A DNA stretch of 64,000 bases from Nevskiales bacterium (lineage in GTDB: Bacteria > Pseudomonadota > Gammaproteobacteria > Nevskiales > Nevskiaceae): assembly GCA_028698335.1 (NCBI GenBank), contig JAQVDP010000002.1, positions 186,001-250,000 of the forward strand, read 5' to 3'. The first letter of the stretch is position 1. Each line of letters starts with the position of its first letter. The notes under the pieces were generated by a model. It made no database searches. It was not told the origin of the DNA and saw only the letters and a list, made by a program, of their open reading frames with translations. Both the position numbers and the translations under genes were made by a program. This document shows, piece by piece, positions 23,217 to 31,768 of this stretch.

Positions 23217-24407
23217 GTGAACGCGTTTGGCGCTGCCTTGTCGGGCCTCGGGGTTCATCCGCTGGCCGGCAGCGTCGGCCTGCTCGTGCTGGCCGTCGCG
23301 TTGCTGGTCCTGGTCCACCGCATCTTCGGCGGGCTCAATACCGGGCGCCATGCCTGGCAGCGCCGCCTGCGCGAATACCTTGGCGTGGCGCCGGGCAAGG
23401 CGGTCGGGGAACTGCGATGGCTGCTGCTGGCGTTGCACTGCGCGATCTGGCCCGCGCTGGCGTGGGTGCTGCTGCATCTCTGGGGCCTGCACGATGCCGG
23501 CGAGGGCCTGGTGTCCCGCGTCTTCAGCAAGGGCGTGACCGTCGGGGGCGTCAGCATCGTGCCCGGCAAGCTGATGCTGGGGCTGCTGTACTTCGTCGTG
23601 CTGTTCACCTTCACGCGCTGGCTCAAGCAGAAGATCGAACGCGACTGGTTGATGCGCTTCGGCATTGAATTCAGCACGCGCGAGTCCGTCGCCACCCTGT
23701 TCGGGTACGCGACCTTCGTTTTCGCTGCGCTGGTCGGGCTGTCGGTCGCGGGCTTCGATTTCGGCAAGCTGGCGCTGGTGGCCGGCGCACTGTCCGTCGG
23801 CATCGGCTTCGGCCTGCAGAACATCGTCAACAACTTCGTGTCGGGGCTGATCATCCTGTTCGAGCGTCCGGTGCGCATCGGCGACTACATCTTCGTCGGC
23901 GATACCCAGGGTTTCGTCCGCAAGATCCGCATCCGCGCCACCGAAATCGAGACCTGGGACCGCGAGTCGATCGTGGTGCCGAACTCGGAACTGCTGTCGA
24001 ATCACCTGCGCAATCTGAATCTGCGCGACAACTTCGGCCGAGTGATCATCGGCGTCGGTGTCGCGTACGGTTCGGACGTCGAAAAGGTCAAGCGCATCCT
24101 GCTCGAGGTCGCGCGGGCACACCCGCAGGTGATGCGGGAAGGGCTGGTCGAAGGGGTCGGCGATCCCAGCGTGTACTTCGTCAATTTCGGCGACAGCTCG
24201 CTGGATTTCGAACTGCGCGCCTATATCCGCGCGGTGGACCGGCGCATGAGCGTCGCCAGCGATCTGCGCTTCGCGATCGACGCGGCGTTTCGCGCCGAAG
24301 GCGTCGAGATTCCGTTTCCGCAGCGCGATGTCTGGTTCAAGACGCCGCCGACCCAGGGCGGTGGCGGCAACGGCGGGATCGCGTCGGCCGGATCCGGATC
24401 GGACTGA
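23217..24407 (+). CDS. MscS-family mechanosensitive channel
   Basis: The 396-residue inner-membrane protein has about four N-terminal hydrophobic helices, then the pore helix ALVAGALSVGIGFGLQNIVNN and FVSGLIILFERPVRIGD, the core MscS signature. A cytoplasmic beta domain with TWDRESIVVPNSELLS follows, and the C terminus is a Gly-rich tail. Such channels open under membrane tension to release solutes. GTG at 23217 has GGAG about 9 nt upstream; GTG at 23199 is the alternative. It is larger than E. coli MscS (286 aa) but smaller than MscK. Confidence 0.9.
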   Translation: MNAFGAALSGLGVHPLAGSVGLLVLAVALLVLVHRIFGGLNTGRHAWQRRLREYLGVAPGKAVGELRWLLLALHCAIWPALAWVLLHLWGLHDAGEGLVSRVFSKGVTVGGVSIVPGKLMLGLLYFVVLFTFTRWLKQKIERDWLMRFGIEFSTRESVATLFGYATFVFAALVGLSVAGFDFGKLALVAGALSVGIGFGLQNIVNNFVSGLIILFERPVRIGDYIFVGDTQGFVRKIRIRATEIETWDRESIVVPNSELLSNHLRNLNLRDNFGRVIIGVGVAYGSDVEKVKRILLEVARAHPQVMREGLVEGVGDPSVYFVNFGDSSLDFELRAYIRAVDRRMSVASDLRFAIDAAFRAEGVEIPFPQRDVWFKTPPTQGGGGNGGIASAGSGSD

Positions 24408-24420
24408 GCGACGTGGCCGA

Positions 24421-24699
24421 TCAGGTCGGCGGCGGTGTGGCCTTGATGCTCAGCGCGTGGATGTCGGTCTGCATCAGCGCGTCCAGGGCCGCGTAGACGG
24501 CGCGATGGCGCTGCAATGGTCCGAGGCCGCGGAACGCCTCGCTCTCGATCTCGATCCGGAAGTGGCCCTTGCCCGAGCGCGCGCCGGCGTGGCCGGCGTG
24601 CAGGTGGCTTTCGTCCTCGATGACCAGCTGCGTCGGCGCGAACGCCGCTGCCAGCGTGTCGCGGATCCGCTCGACGCGGGTGGCGGTTTCCGCGGTCAC
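24421..24699 (-). CDS. BolA-family protein
   Basis: The 92-residue protein has the BolA fold signature: HLHAGHAGARSGKGHFRIEIESEAFRG-type sequence, given here only in outline, with RHRAVYAAL and IHALSIKA. BolA proteins bind Fe-S glutaredoxins and affect cell shape and stress responses. The start is GTG at 24699 overlapping the stop of the YciI-like gene (GTGA). From memory bolA-like, yciI and yciB are neighbours in Pseudomonas too. The subgroup (BolA or IbaG) is not decided. Confidence 0.88.
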   Translation of the reverse strand: MTAETATRVERIRDTLAAAFAPTQLVIEDESHLHAGHAGARSGKGHFRIEIESEAFRGLGPLQRHRAVYAALDALMQTDIHALSIKATPPPT

Positions 24700-24995
24700 G
24701 GCAGCACCTTGACGAAGGGCTGCACCTCGACCCGGGCGTAGGCGCCGCACTTCAGGTAGGGGTCGTCCGCGGCCCAGGCTTCTGCGCTGGCCAGATCCGG
24801 GAATTCGGCGACGACCAGGCTGCCGTGGAAACCGGCGTCTCCGGGGTCGGTGGCGTCGACCCGTGGCCGCGGACCGGCGAGCAGCAGGCGCCCCTCGTCG
24901 AGCAGCTGTCTCAGACGTGCCAGATGTGCCGGGCGGTTCTCGCGCCGCAGCGGCAGACTGTCGGGTGCGTCGTGACCCAGAATCATGTAGAGCAT
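24696..24995 (-). CDS. YciI-like protein
   Basis: This 99-residue protein of the YCII family starts MLYMILGHDAPDSLPLR, has RPAHLARLRQL, and ends with DPYLKCGAYARVEVQPFV. The His/Asp pair of the family is present. YciI proteins are ferredoxin-fold dimers with a proposed dehydratase or hydrolase role, but no firm physiological reaction is known. It lies 11 bp after yciB and overlaps the bolA-like start. Confidence 0.88.
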   Translation of the reverse strand: MLYMILGHDAPDSLPLRRENRPAHLARLRQLLDEGRLLLAGPRPRVDATDPGDAGFHGSLVVAEFPDLASAEAWAADDPYLKCGAYARVEVQPFVKVLP

Positions 24996-25006
24996 CGCGG
25001 AAGTCC

Positions 25007-25537
25007 TCAGTCCTCGGGCAGATACCGCTTCAGGAAGGGGATGTGCGCCATCATGAAGACGAACATCAGTCCGGTGAAACCGAAAGTCTTGAATTTCACC
25101 CAGGTGCTCTCGGAGAAATTCGACGCGACGTAGATGTTCAGCACCGCCGAGAAGGCGAAGAATCCGGCCCAGGCGAGGTTGACCTTGCGCCAGACGGCGT
25201 CGGGCAGTTCGATGGTCTTCTGTGGCAGGCGCGCCAGCAGCACCTTGTCTCCGACCACGTGGCTGGCCAGCAGCGCCAGCGCGAACAGGGCATAGACCAC
25301 CGTGGGCTTGTACTGGATGAAGGCGGGGTCGTGGATATACAGCGTCAGACCGCCCAGGGCGGCTGCGACCAGAGCGGTGATGAAGTGCGACTTGTGCAGA
25401 CGCCGCTCCATGATCCAGTAGATCGCGACCAGCGCGAACAGCGAGACGATCAGCACCGTCGTCGCGGTGTAGATGCCGAAGAAATAGTAGGCGCCGAAGA
25501 ACAGCAGCGCCGGAGCGAAGTCGAGCAGGATTTTCAT
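25007..25537 (-). CDS. yciB: Septation protein A / YciB inner-membrane protein
   Basis: The 176-residue protein has five predicted membrane helices and begins MKILLDFAPALLFFGAYYF, the typical YciB (IspZ) start, with WRKVNLAWAGFF and the end KRYLP. YciB links envelope synthesis and cell division in E. coli. It is first in the leftward set yciB-yciI-bolA. A TACAAT hexamer ends only 7 nt before the ATG, so its transcript may be leaderless. Confidence 0.93.
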   Translation of the reverse strand: MKILLDFAPALLFFGAYYFFGIYTATTVLIVSLFALVAIYWIMERRLHKSHFITALVAAALGGLTLYIHDPAFIQYKPTVVYALFALALLASHVVGDKVLLARLPQKTIELPDAVWRKVNLAWAGFFAFSAVLNIYVASNFSESTWVKFKTFGFTGLMFVFMMAHIPFLKRYLPED

Positions 25538-25544
25538 GGGCGCT

Positions 25545-25550
25545 ATTGTA
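25545..25550 (-). promoter_or_regulatory. -10 element (TACAAT) abutting the yciB start
   Basis: On the minus strand TACAAT is followed by seven bases and then the ATG, which would place the transcript start at or beside the A of the start codon. No -35 hexamer is recognisable. No Shine-Dalgarno sequence fits between them. Confidence 0.45.
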
Positions 25551-25618
25551 GGCGCACCGCCGTCCGTGGCGCCGCCGGAGGTCCACCGCGGGTGAAGGTG
25601 CCGGACGGGGCATGCGCG

Positions 25619-25624
25619 TACAAT
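25619..25624 (+). promoter_or_regulatory. -10 element (TACAAT) of yciO
   Basis: TACAAT in the sequence CGCGTACAATATGCGG lies 61 bp before the yciO GTG. The -35 region is GC-rich and without a good match. It is one of several GCG-TA(C/T)AAT-type motifs preceding genes in this window. Confidence 0.4.
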
Positions 25625-25685
25625 ATGCGGCGCGGCCGCGGCAGGCTGCCGGCTTTTCGCCCAAGACGACATCCGAGTACCAAAC

Positions 25686-26309
25686 GTGGCTGACTGGTTC
25701 GAACTCCACCCCGACAATCCGCAGAAGCGACTGCTGGCACAGATCGCGGTGCGCGTGCGCCAGGGCGCGGTCGTCGCCTATCCGACCGATTCGTGCTACG
25801 CCTTGGGCTGCCATCTCGATGACAAGGAGGCGGCGGACCGCCTGCGCAAGATCCGCGGCTTCGACCGGCATCACCAGTTCACCCTGGTGTGCCGGGATCT
25901 GTCCGAGATCGCGACCTACGCCCGGGTCGACAACCGGCAGTTCCGCCTGCTCAAGAATCTGACGCCGGGGCCGTACACCTTCGTCCTGCATGCGACCAAG
26001 GAGCTGCCGCGCCGGATCGCCCATGAGCGTCGCAAGACCGTGGGCATCCGGATCCCGGAGCACGTCATCGCGCAGGAGCTGCTCGAAACCCTCGGCGAAC
26101 CGCTGATCTCCTGCACCCTGCAGTTTCCCGGCTGTGACGAGCCGGTGGGGAATCCGGAAGACTGGCGGCAGCAGCTCGACCGCAGTGTCGATGTCGTCAT
26201 CGAGGGCGGACCCTGCGGAACCGATCCGACCACCGTGCTCGATCTGACCGAGGACACGGTCGCCGTGGTTCGCGAGGGCAAGGGCGACCTGACGCCGCTG
26301 GGTCTGTGA
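25686..26309 (+). CDS. yciO: YciO, Sua5/YciO/YrdC family
   Basis: The 207-residue protein matches YciO through its length: HPDNPQKRL near the start, YPTDSCYALGC, NFTL-like FTLVCRDLSE, TPGPYTFVLHATKE and RRKTVGIRIP. The superfamily makes threonylcarbamoyl-AMP for tRNA t6A. YciO itself is a paralogue of TsaC with a weak or undefined activity. It starts with GTG and is divergent from yciB across 148 bp, followed 46 bp later by a site-2 protease gene. Confidence 0.93.
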   Translation: MADWFELHPDNPQKRLLAQIAVRVRQGAVVAYPTDSCYALGCHLDDKEAADRLRKIRGFDRHHQFTLVCRDLSEIATYARVDNRQFRLLKNLTPGPYTFVLHATKELPRRIAHERRKTVGIRIPEHVIAQELLETLGEPLISCTLQFPGCDEPVGNPEDWRQQLDRSVDVVIEGGPCGTDPTTVLDLTEDTVAVVREGKGDLTPLGL

Positions 26310-26344
26310 TCCACGAGGTGGGCACCGGCGCCTCCGGCCCCCGG

Positions 26345-26350
26345 TATAAT
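26345..26350 (+). promoter_or_regulatory. Consensus -10 (TATAAT) immediately before the site-2 protease gene
   Basis: A perfect TATAAT ends 5 nt before the ATG at 26356, so transcription would begin at or within that codon. In-frame ATGs follow at 26362 and 26368. There is no convincing -35. The mRNA is either leaderless or translated from a later ATG. Confidence 0.45.
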
Positions 26351-26355
26351 GCGCC

Positions 26356-27009
26356 ATGCCCATGGAAATGACATTGGTCCAGAAGATCGCGATCTGGGCC
26401 CTGCCGGTGTTGCTCGCGATCACGGTCCACGAGGCCGCGCACGGTTTTGCCGCGCGTCTGCTGGGCGACCGTACCGCGCAGATGCTGGGCCGCCTGTCGC
26501 TGAATCCGCTGCGGCATGTCGATCCGGTCGGAACCATCGTGGTTCCGGCGTTGCTGCTGATGCTCGGCGGCTTCCTGTTCGGCTGGGCCAAACCGGTGCC
26601 GGTGAACGCCCGCAACTTCAAGAATCCCCGGCGCGACATGGCGCTGGTCGCCGCGGCGGGGCCGGTCTCGAACCTGCTGATGGCGGTCGTCTGGGGTCTG
26701 CTGCTGAAGTTCAGTCTGGGAGTGCCGCAGTCGGACTGGATCTGGACGAGCCTGCGGCTGATGTCCAGCGCGGGCATCATGATCAATCTGATCCTGGCGG
26801 TGCTGAATCTGTTGCCGCTGCCGCCGCTGGATGGCGGTCGCGTACTCAGCGGCGTCGTGCCGGAGGCGACCGCGCGCTCCCTCGACCGGATCGAGCCCTA
26901 CGGCATGCTGATCATCGTCGCGCTGCTGGCAACCGGCGTCCTCGGCGCGCTGATGGCGTATCCGCTGAACTGGGCGCAGTCGATGCTTGTTGCGCTGATC
27001 GGCCTCTAA
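26356..27009 (+). CDS. Site-2 protease family (M50) membrane metalloprotease
   Basis: The 217-residue integral membrane protein has the zinc motif HEAAHG in the first helix and a second metal-ligand motif PPLDGGR in a later helix. With about five to six hydrophobic segments, this is the compact M50 type without PDZ domains. The substrate is unknown. It lies between yciO and trpS, 41 bp before trpS. The start is uncertain among ATG 26356, 26362 and 26368 because a TATAAT box abuts the first. Confidence 0.9.
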   Translation: MPMEMTLVQKIAIWALPVLLAITVHEAAHGFAARLLGDRTAQMLGRLSLNPLRHVDPVGTIVVPALLLMLGGFLFGWAKPVPVNARNFKNPRRDMALVAAAGPVSNLLMAVVWGLLLKFSLGVPQSDWIWTSLRLMSSAGIMINLILAVLNLLPLPPLDGGRVLSGVVPEATARSLDRIEPYGMLIIVALLATGVLGALMAYPLNWAQSMLVALIGL

Positions 27010-27050
27010 ACTGAACCCGCATTTTCATTCATCCAGCCTGCTGACCTAAC

Positions 27051-28055
27051 GTGACGATCGCTCAAAAACCCACCGTTCTCTCCGGAATCCAACCCTCCGG
27101 ACGCCTGACCCTCGGCAACTACCTGGGGGCGCTGAAGAACTGGGTCCACCTCAATGAGCGCTACGACTGCTACTACATGCTGGTCGACATGCATGCCATC
27201 ACGGTCCGGCAGGATCCGGCCGTGCTGCGTGAGCGCTGCTATGAATTCCTGGCGCTGTACATCGCCTGCGGCCTGGATCCGAACCGCAACGTGTTGTTCG
27301 TGCAATCGCATGTGCCGGCGCACGCGCGTCTGTCGTGGGTGCTCAACTGCTACACGCAGATGGGCGAACTCAGCCGGATGACGCAGTTCAAGGACAAGTC
27401 GCAGAAGAACGCGGACAACATCAACGCGGGCCTGTTCGACTATCCGGTGTTGATGGCCGCCGACATCCTGCTGTACCAGGCCGACGCGGTTCCGGTCGGG
27501 GACGACCAGAAGCAGCATCTGGAGCTGACGCGTGACGTGGCGATGCGCTTCAACAACCTCTACGGCGATGTCTTCACCGTGCCCGAGCCGATGATCCCCC
27601 CGGTGGGCGCGCGCATCATGGGGCTGCAGGAGCCGACCAAGAAGATGTCGAAGTCCGACGACGCCGCAACCAACGCGGTGTATCTGCTCGACGAACCGGA
27701 CGTGATCGTGCGCAAGATCAAGCGTGCGGTCACCGACATGGACAACGAGGTGCGGTTCGATATCGCGGCGAAGCCGGGCGTGTCGAATCTGATGTCGATC
27801 CTGTCCGCCGTGACCGGGCAGTCGTTCGAGACGATCGCGGAAACCTATTCCACGCAGGGCTACGGCAAGTTCAAGATGGCCTGCGCCGAGGCGGTGGTCG
27901 AATGTCTGCGACCGGTGCAGGCGCGTTATCGCGAGGTCCGCGACGATATCGAGGGCCTGCGCCGGGTGTTGCGGGCGGGCGCCGAGAGCGCGTCCGCGCG
28001 TGCCGACGCGACGTTGTCGCGGGCCCACGACGCGCTGGGATTCATCCCCGAATGA
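27051..28055 (+). CDS. trpS: Tryptophanyl-tRNA synthetase
   Basis: This class I synthetase charges tRNA(Trp). The 334 residues include [17 protein letters not shown] (HIGH-type), the DMHAIT segment, [19 protein letters not shown] and KKMSKSD. The start is GTG at 27051. Its stop overlaps the scpA start (ATGA, 28052-28055), tying it to the condensin genes, an order also known from other gammaproteobacteria. Length is normal for the family. Confidence 0.97.
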   Translation: MTIAQKPTVLSGIQPSGRLTLGNYLGALKNWVHLNERYDCYYMLVDMHAITVRQDPAVLRERCYEFLALYIACGLDPNRNVLFVQSHVPAHARLSWVLNCYTQMGELSRMTQFKDKSQKNADNINAGLFDYPVLMAADILLYQADAVPVGDDQKQHLELTRDVAMRFNNLYGDVFTVPEPMIPPVGARIMGLQEPTKKMSKSDDAATNAVYLLDEPDVIVRKIKRAVTDMDNEVRFDIAAKPGVSNLMSILSAVTGQSFETIAETYSTQGYGKFKMACAEAVVECLRPVQARYREVRDDIEGLRRVLRAGAESASARADATLSRAHDALGFIPE

Positions 28056-28906
28056 CCGAGCCGGAGACGCCAGCGCCCGAGCAGGCCACGCCGATCGAGC
28101 ACGCGGTTGGCATGCCCAAGGTGCATGGGCAGCCGCTCGAGAAGCTGCCGGAGGACCTGTTCATTCCCCCCGACGCGCTCGAGGTGTTCCTCGATGCCTT
28201 CGAGGGACCGCTGGATCTGCTGCTGTACCTGATCCGTCGCCAGAACCTGAACATCCTCGATATTCCGGTTCTCAAGATCACGCAGCAGTACATGCAGTAC
28301 ATCCAGCTGATGCGGGGCATGAAGATCGAGCTGGCCGCCGAGTATCTGGTGATGGCCGCGCTGCTGGCCGAGATCAAGTCCAGCATCCTGTTGCCGCGCC
28401 CGCCGCCGGAGGACGCCGAGGAGCAGGGCGATCCGCGCATGGAGCTGGTCCGGCGCCTGCAGGAGTACGAGCGGTTCAAGAACGCCGGTGAGAACCTGGA
28501 GAAACTGCCGCGGGCCGGGCGTGACATCTTCGTGGCCCAGGCGCGTCCGGAGGTGATTCCGCAGGCCGCCCAGCTGCCGATGCCGACGCTGCGGGATCTG
28601 CTGATGGCGTTCCGCGACGTGATGGAGCGCAGCGCGCTGTTCCAGCACCACGAGATCTCCCGCGAGCCGTTGTCGGTCCGCGAGCGGATGTCCCAGATTC
28701 TTTCGCGTGTGCGGCAGGGGCCGGCGCGGTTGATCGACCTGATCGACCCCGAGGAAGGCCGGATCGGCGTCGTGGTCTGTTTTCTGGCCATTCTCGAGCT
28801 GGCCAAGTCGTCAATGTTGCAGATCCGGCAGGACGACCCGTTCCAGCCGTTGATCGTTGCGCCGCCGTCGGCCGAGCCGACGGTCGAGGAGGGAGTGGAT
28901 CCATGA
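28052..28906 (+). CDS. scpA: Segregation and condensation protein A
   Basis: ScpA is the kleisin that bridges the SMC heads. The 284-residue protein has an N-terminal extension of about 45 residues, then [23 protein letters not shown], the kleisin start (described only in part), [23 protein letters not shown], and a C-terminal winged-helix stretch [13 protein letters not shown]. It overlaps trpS by ATGA at its start and scpB by ATGA at its end, so stoichiometric production is likely. Its SMC partner is at 16581-20090. Confidence 0.96.
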   Translation: MTEPETPAPEQATPIEHAVGMPKVHGQPLEKLPEDLFIPPDALEVFLDAFEGPLDLLLYLIRRQNLNILDIPVLKITQQYMQYIQLMRGMKIELAAEYLVMAALLAEIKSSILLPRPPPEDAEEQGDPRMELVRRLQEYERFKNAGENLEKLPRAGRDIFVAQARPEVIPQAAQLPMPTLRDLLMAFRDVMERSALFQHHEISREPLSVRERMSQILSRVRQGPARLIDLIDPEEGRIGVVVCFLAILELAKSSMLQIRQDDPFQPLIVAPPSAEPTVEEGVDP

Positions 28907-29853
28907 GTGGCGAAGAGATCGAACCGGCGCAGTTGATCGCCGAGACCGAGTCGGAAGCGCTGGACCCGCAGCGCGGGCAACTGCTGGTGTGCGTGCTCGA
29001 ATCGTTGCTGCTGGCTTCCGAGCAGCCCCTGTCGATCGAGCAGTTGCACCGGTTGCTGTCGCGTGAACTGGGTGTCGGCAAGAAGGATCTGCGCGAGGCA
29101 CTCGCGCGGCTCGACGAGCGGCTTGCCGGTGGCGCCACCGAATTGCGTGAGGTCGCCAGCGGATTCCGCGTGCAGGTGCGCAAGGAGTACGCCGAATGGG
29201 TCAGCAAACTGTGGCAGGAGAAGCCGCCGCGCCTGTCGCGCGCGCTGCTCGAGACGCTGGCCCTGATCACCTATCGACAGCCGATCACACGCGGCGAGAT
29301 CGAGGAGGTGCGTGGCGTCGCCCTGTCGCCGAACATCATTCGCACGCTACTGGAACGCGGCTGGATTCGCGAAGTCGGCGTCAAGGAGGTCCCGGGGCGC
29401 CCCTCGCTGTTCGGAACCACGCCGCAGCTGCTCGACGACTTGAACGTCAAGACGCTCGACGATCTGCCGAGCCTGCCGGAGATCAAGGATCCCGAACAGC
29501 TCGACGCCGCGATGGAGCGGTTGGGCGAGCAACTGCACGAGCCGCAGGCGACGGCCGATGCCGCCGCGCGAGCGACGCAGCAGGACGATCCGCTGCCGGA
29601 CTCCGACGAAGATCCCGGGCACGAGCGCGCGGCGGAGCAGGTGGCGGACGCGCCTCCCGCCGGGGCCATGGATGATCCGGCCGGGGTCGAATCCGAAGCA
29701 GACGACGACGGCGAGCCGCCAGTCGCGTCTGAGGGCGATGGCTCGCTCGAGGCGCTCGTCGAGGATGACGCGATGCCCGAGTTCGATGCCGGAGATGACG
29801 AAGGCGATGCCGCCGACATCGAGCGGCCGGACGATCGCGATGCCTTGCACTGA
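28903..29853 (+). CDS. scpB: Segregation and condensation protein B with long acidic tail
   Basis: ScpB binds ScpA as a dimer and has two winged-helix domains (about 20-190), with LLLASEQPLS, ETLALITYRQPITRGEIEEVRGV and FGTTPQLLDDLN all visible. The remaining 110-120 residues form a Glu/Asp/Ala-rich, probably disordered tail without family similarity. Typical ScpB is about 200 residues, so this one is about half again as long. It overlaps scpA and precedes rluB by 36 bp. Confidence 0.95.
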   Translation: MSGEEIEPAQLIAETESEALDPQRGQLLVCVLESLLLASEQPLSIEQLHRLLSRELGVGKKDLREALARLDERLAGGATELREVASGFRVQVRKEYAEWVSKLWQEKPPRLSRALLETLALITYRQPITRGEIEEVRGVALSPNIIRTLLERGWIREVGVKEVPGRPSLFGTTPQLLDDLNVKTLDDLPSLPEIKDPEQLDAAMERLGEQLHEPQATADAAARATQQDDPLPDSDEDPGHERAAEQVADAPPAGAMDDPAGVESEADDDGEPPVASEGDGSLEALVEDDAMPEFDAGDDEGDAADIERPDDRDALH

Positions 29854-29889
29854 CCGTTTTCCACGCGCTGCCGGGCGGCACTCCCCAAT

Positions 29890-30888
29890 ATGAGCGAACG
29901 CATCCAGAAAGCACTGGCCGGAGCCGGTGTCGCATCGCGCCGCGAGATCGAGCGCATGATCGAAGAGGGGCGGATCGAGGTCAACGGACGCCCGGCCGAG
30001 CCCGGGCAGAAGGTTTCGGCCGACGACAAGATCCGGATCGATGGCCGTCCGTTCGCCTTTTCCCGCCAGACCGAACCGACGCGCGTGCTGTTGTACAAGA
30101 AGCGCGTCGGCGAGCTGGTGACGCGGGACGACCCGGACGGACGCCGGACGGTCTTTCGCAAGCTGCCGGTGCTGTTGAACGGGCGCTGGATCGCGGTCGG
30201 TCGCCTCGACATCAACACCTCCGGGCTGTTGCTGCTGACCAACGACGGCGAACTCGCGCGGCGGCTGATGCACCCCAGCTTCGAGATCACCCGCGCGTAC
30301 TCGGTGCGCATCCACGGTGTGATCGATCACGATCTGGTCCGGAGGCTCAAGAGCGGTGTCGAGCTGGATGATGGACCCGCGCGCTTCGACGCAATGGTGC
30401 CGGGGGTCAATGAGGACGGCGAGGCGTCCAATCAGTGGTTTCGCGTCACCGTGCGCCAGGGGCGGAACCGCCTCGTGCGACGGCTGATCGAGTCGCAGCC
30501 CGGCCTGCAGGTGAGTCGTCTGATTCGCGTCGCCTACGGTCCGGTGGAGCTGGGACGCGGGATCAAGTCCGGCAGCTGGCGGGAGGCGGAGCCGGACGAG
30601 CTCGACGCCCTGCTCAAGGCCGTCGGCATGCAGCCGGCCGAGCCGGTGCGCAGCAAGCGCGCACGGTCGGCGCGTGGAGAGGCGGCGGGCGGGCGGGGCA
30701 AGGTCGCATCGGCGCCCCGGACGCAGCGGGTTTCGCGCACGGCGGCCCGGAACGCGACCGACGTCTCGGGCGCGCGTGCCGCGGGCAGGACCGTGGCAAA
30801 ACCGGCTAGCGGGAAGGCACCGAAAAAACCGATGCCGTCGGGAACTGCATCGCGTCGGGGCCGTGGCAAACCTTCCGGACGCAGCTGA
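29890..30888 (+). CDS. rluB: 23S rRNA pseudouridine-2605 synthase RluB
   Basis: RluB modifies U2605 of 23S rRNA. It has an N-terminal S4 RNA-binding domain (SERIQKALAGAGVASRREIE), then the synthase core with GRLDINTSGLLLLTNDG, which carries the catalytic Asp, and RQGRNRLVRRL. After residue 255 follows a Lys/Arg/Ala/Gly-rich tail of about 75 residues, common in RluB and probably RNA-binding. It ends convergently 29 bp from yciK, with a small GCGAC/GTCGC stem in the gap. Confidence 0.94.
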   Translation: MSERIQKALAGAGVASRREIERMIEEGRIEVNGRPAEPGQKVSADDKIRIDGRPFAFSRQTEPTRVLLYKKRVGELVTRDDPDGRRTVFRKLPVLLNGRWIAVGRLDINTSGLLLLTNDGELARRLMHPSFEITRAYSVRIHGVIDHDLVRRLKSGVELDDGPARFDAMVPGVNEDGEASNQWFRVTVRQGRNRLVRRLIESQPGLQVSRLIRVAYGPVELGRGIKSGSWREAEPDELDALLKAVGMQPAEPVRSKRARSARGEAAGGRGKVASAPRTQRVSRTAARNATDVSGARAAGRTVAKPASGKAPKKPMPSGTASRRGRGKPSGRS

Positions 30889-30917
30889 GCGGGCGCGACA
30901 GGCGTCGCGGCGTCGGG

Positions 30918-31664
30918 TCAGAAGGCGCGACCGCGGGCGTCGCGGCTGTCGGGGCCGAGCAGCCACAGCAACGCCGGCGTGGCGGTTTCCGGCGGCGGCG
31001 ATTCGCTGTCGAGCTCGCCCGGGAAGCCCTTGAGGCGCAGTGCGGTGCGCAGCGGTCCCGGGTCGAAGCTGTTGAGGCGGACTTTCGAATGCTCCGGCAG
31101 TTCAGCGGCCCAGATCCGCATCATCTGTTCGGTTGCCGCCTTGGTGATGCCGTAGATGCCGTCATAGGCATGCGCCTCGCGGCCATGCCGGTCCGAGACG
31201 AAGACCACCGACGCACCGTCGGCAGCGCCCTCGAGCAGGGGCATCAGAAAGCGGGTCAGCGCGAAAGGGCCGGAGAGGTTCACCTGCAGGCTTTCGATCC
31301 ACTCCTTGGGGTCGATGTCGACGAGCCGGCCGAAATTCTTGAAATGCGCGGCGCAGTGGACGATGCCTTCCAGGCCGCCCAACTCGCGTTCGACCGTTTC
31401 GGCCAGCTCGGCGTAGTCCTTCCAGCTGGCGCCGGCCAGGTTCAACGGGTAGATCGCCGGGGTCGGGCCGCCCGTCGCCTCGATTGCGTCGTAGACCGCC
31501 TCGAGCTTCTTCACGGTCCGGCCCAGCAATACCACGGTCGCGCCGTGGCGCGCGCATGCCAGCGCCGTGGCCCGGCCGAGGCCGTCGCCGGCGCCGGTGA
31601 CGAGAATGCGGCGGCCCTGGAGCAGGTCGCTGGGCGGAGCATAGGCGCTGGGCAGGCTGGTCAT
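30918..31664 (-). CDS. yciK: Short-chain dehydrogenase, YciK family
   Basis: The 248-residue oxidoreductase shows TGAGDGLGRATAL (NAD(P) binding), a catalytic YGITK (Tyr-x3-Lys) and VVFVSD before it. The sequence PLNLAGASWKDY and the gene order next to mupP (as remembered from Pseudomonas) point to YciK, whose substrate is unknown. ATG at 31664 is preferred over a TTG 12 bp upstream, though neither has a clear Shine-Dalgarno sequence. A minus-strand TAGAAT at 31748-31743 could give it its own promoter within the leftward operon. Confidence 0.85.
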   Translation of the reverse strand: MTSLPSAYAPPSDLLQGRRILVTGAGDGLGRATALACARHGATVVLLGRTVKKLEAVYDAIEATGGPTPAIYPLNLAGASWKDYAELAETVERELGGLEGIVHCAAHFKNFGRLVDIDPKEWIESLQVNLSGPFALTRFLMPLLEGAADGASVVFVSDRHGREAHAYDGIYGITKAATEQMMRIWAAELPEHSKVRLNSFDPGPLRTALRLKGFPGELDSESPPPETATPALLWLLGPDSRDARGRAF

Positions 31665-31742
31665 GGTGTCGTTCAACGGTAAGGCGTGGGGGCGGCGTCA
31701 CCTCAGCGCGGACTCAAGCCGGGCCGATAAGACGGGGCCGGT

Positions 31743-31748
31743 ATTCTA
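31743..31748 (-). promoter_or_regulatory. Candidate -10 (TAGAAT) of yciK
   Basis: On the minus strand TAGAAT lies about 80 bp before the yciK ATG, in the 104-bp gap after the GGDEF-EAL gene. The -35 is not evident. It would allow yciK to be expressed apart from the upstream genes. Confidence 0.35.
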
Positions 31749-31768
31749 GCCAGAACGCCTCGACGCGA

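Noticed and set aside
25690-25712. T-loop-like sequence GGTTCGAACTCC suggesting a tRNA
   Set aside because: It is inside the yciO reading frame, and no acceptor or anticodon stem can be drawn around it.
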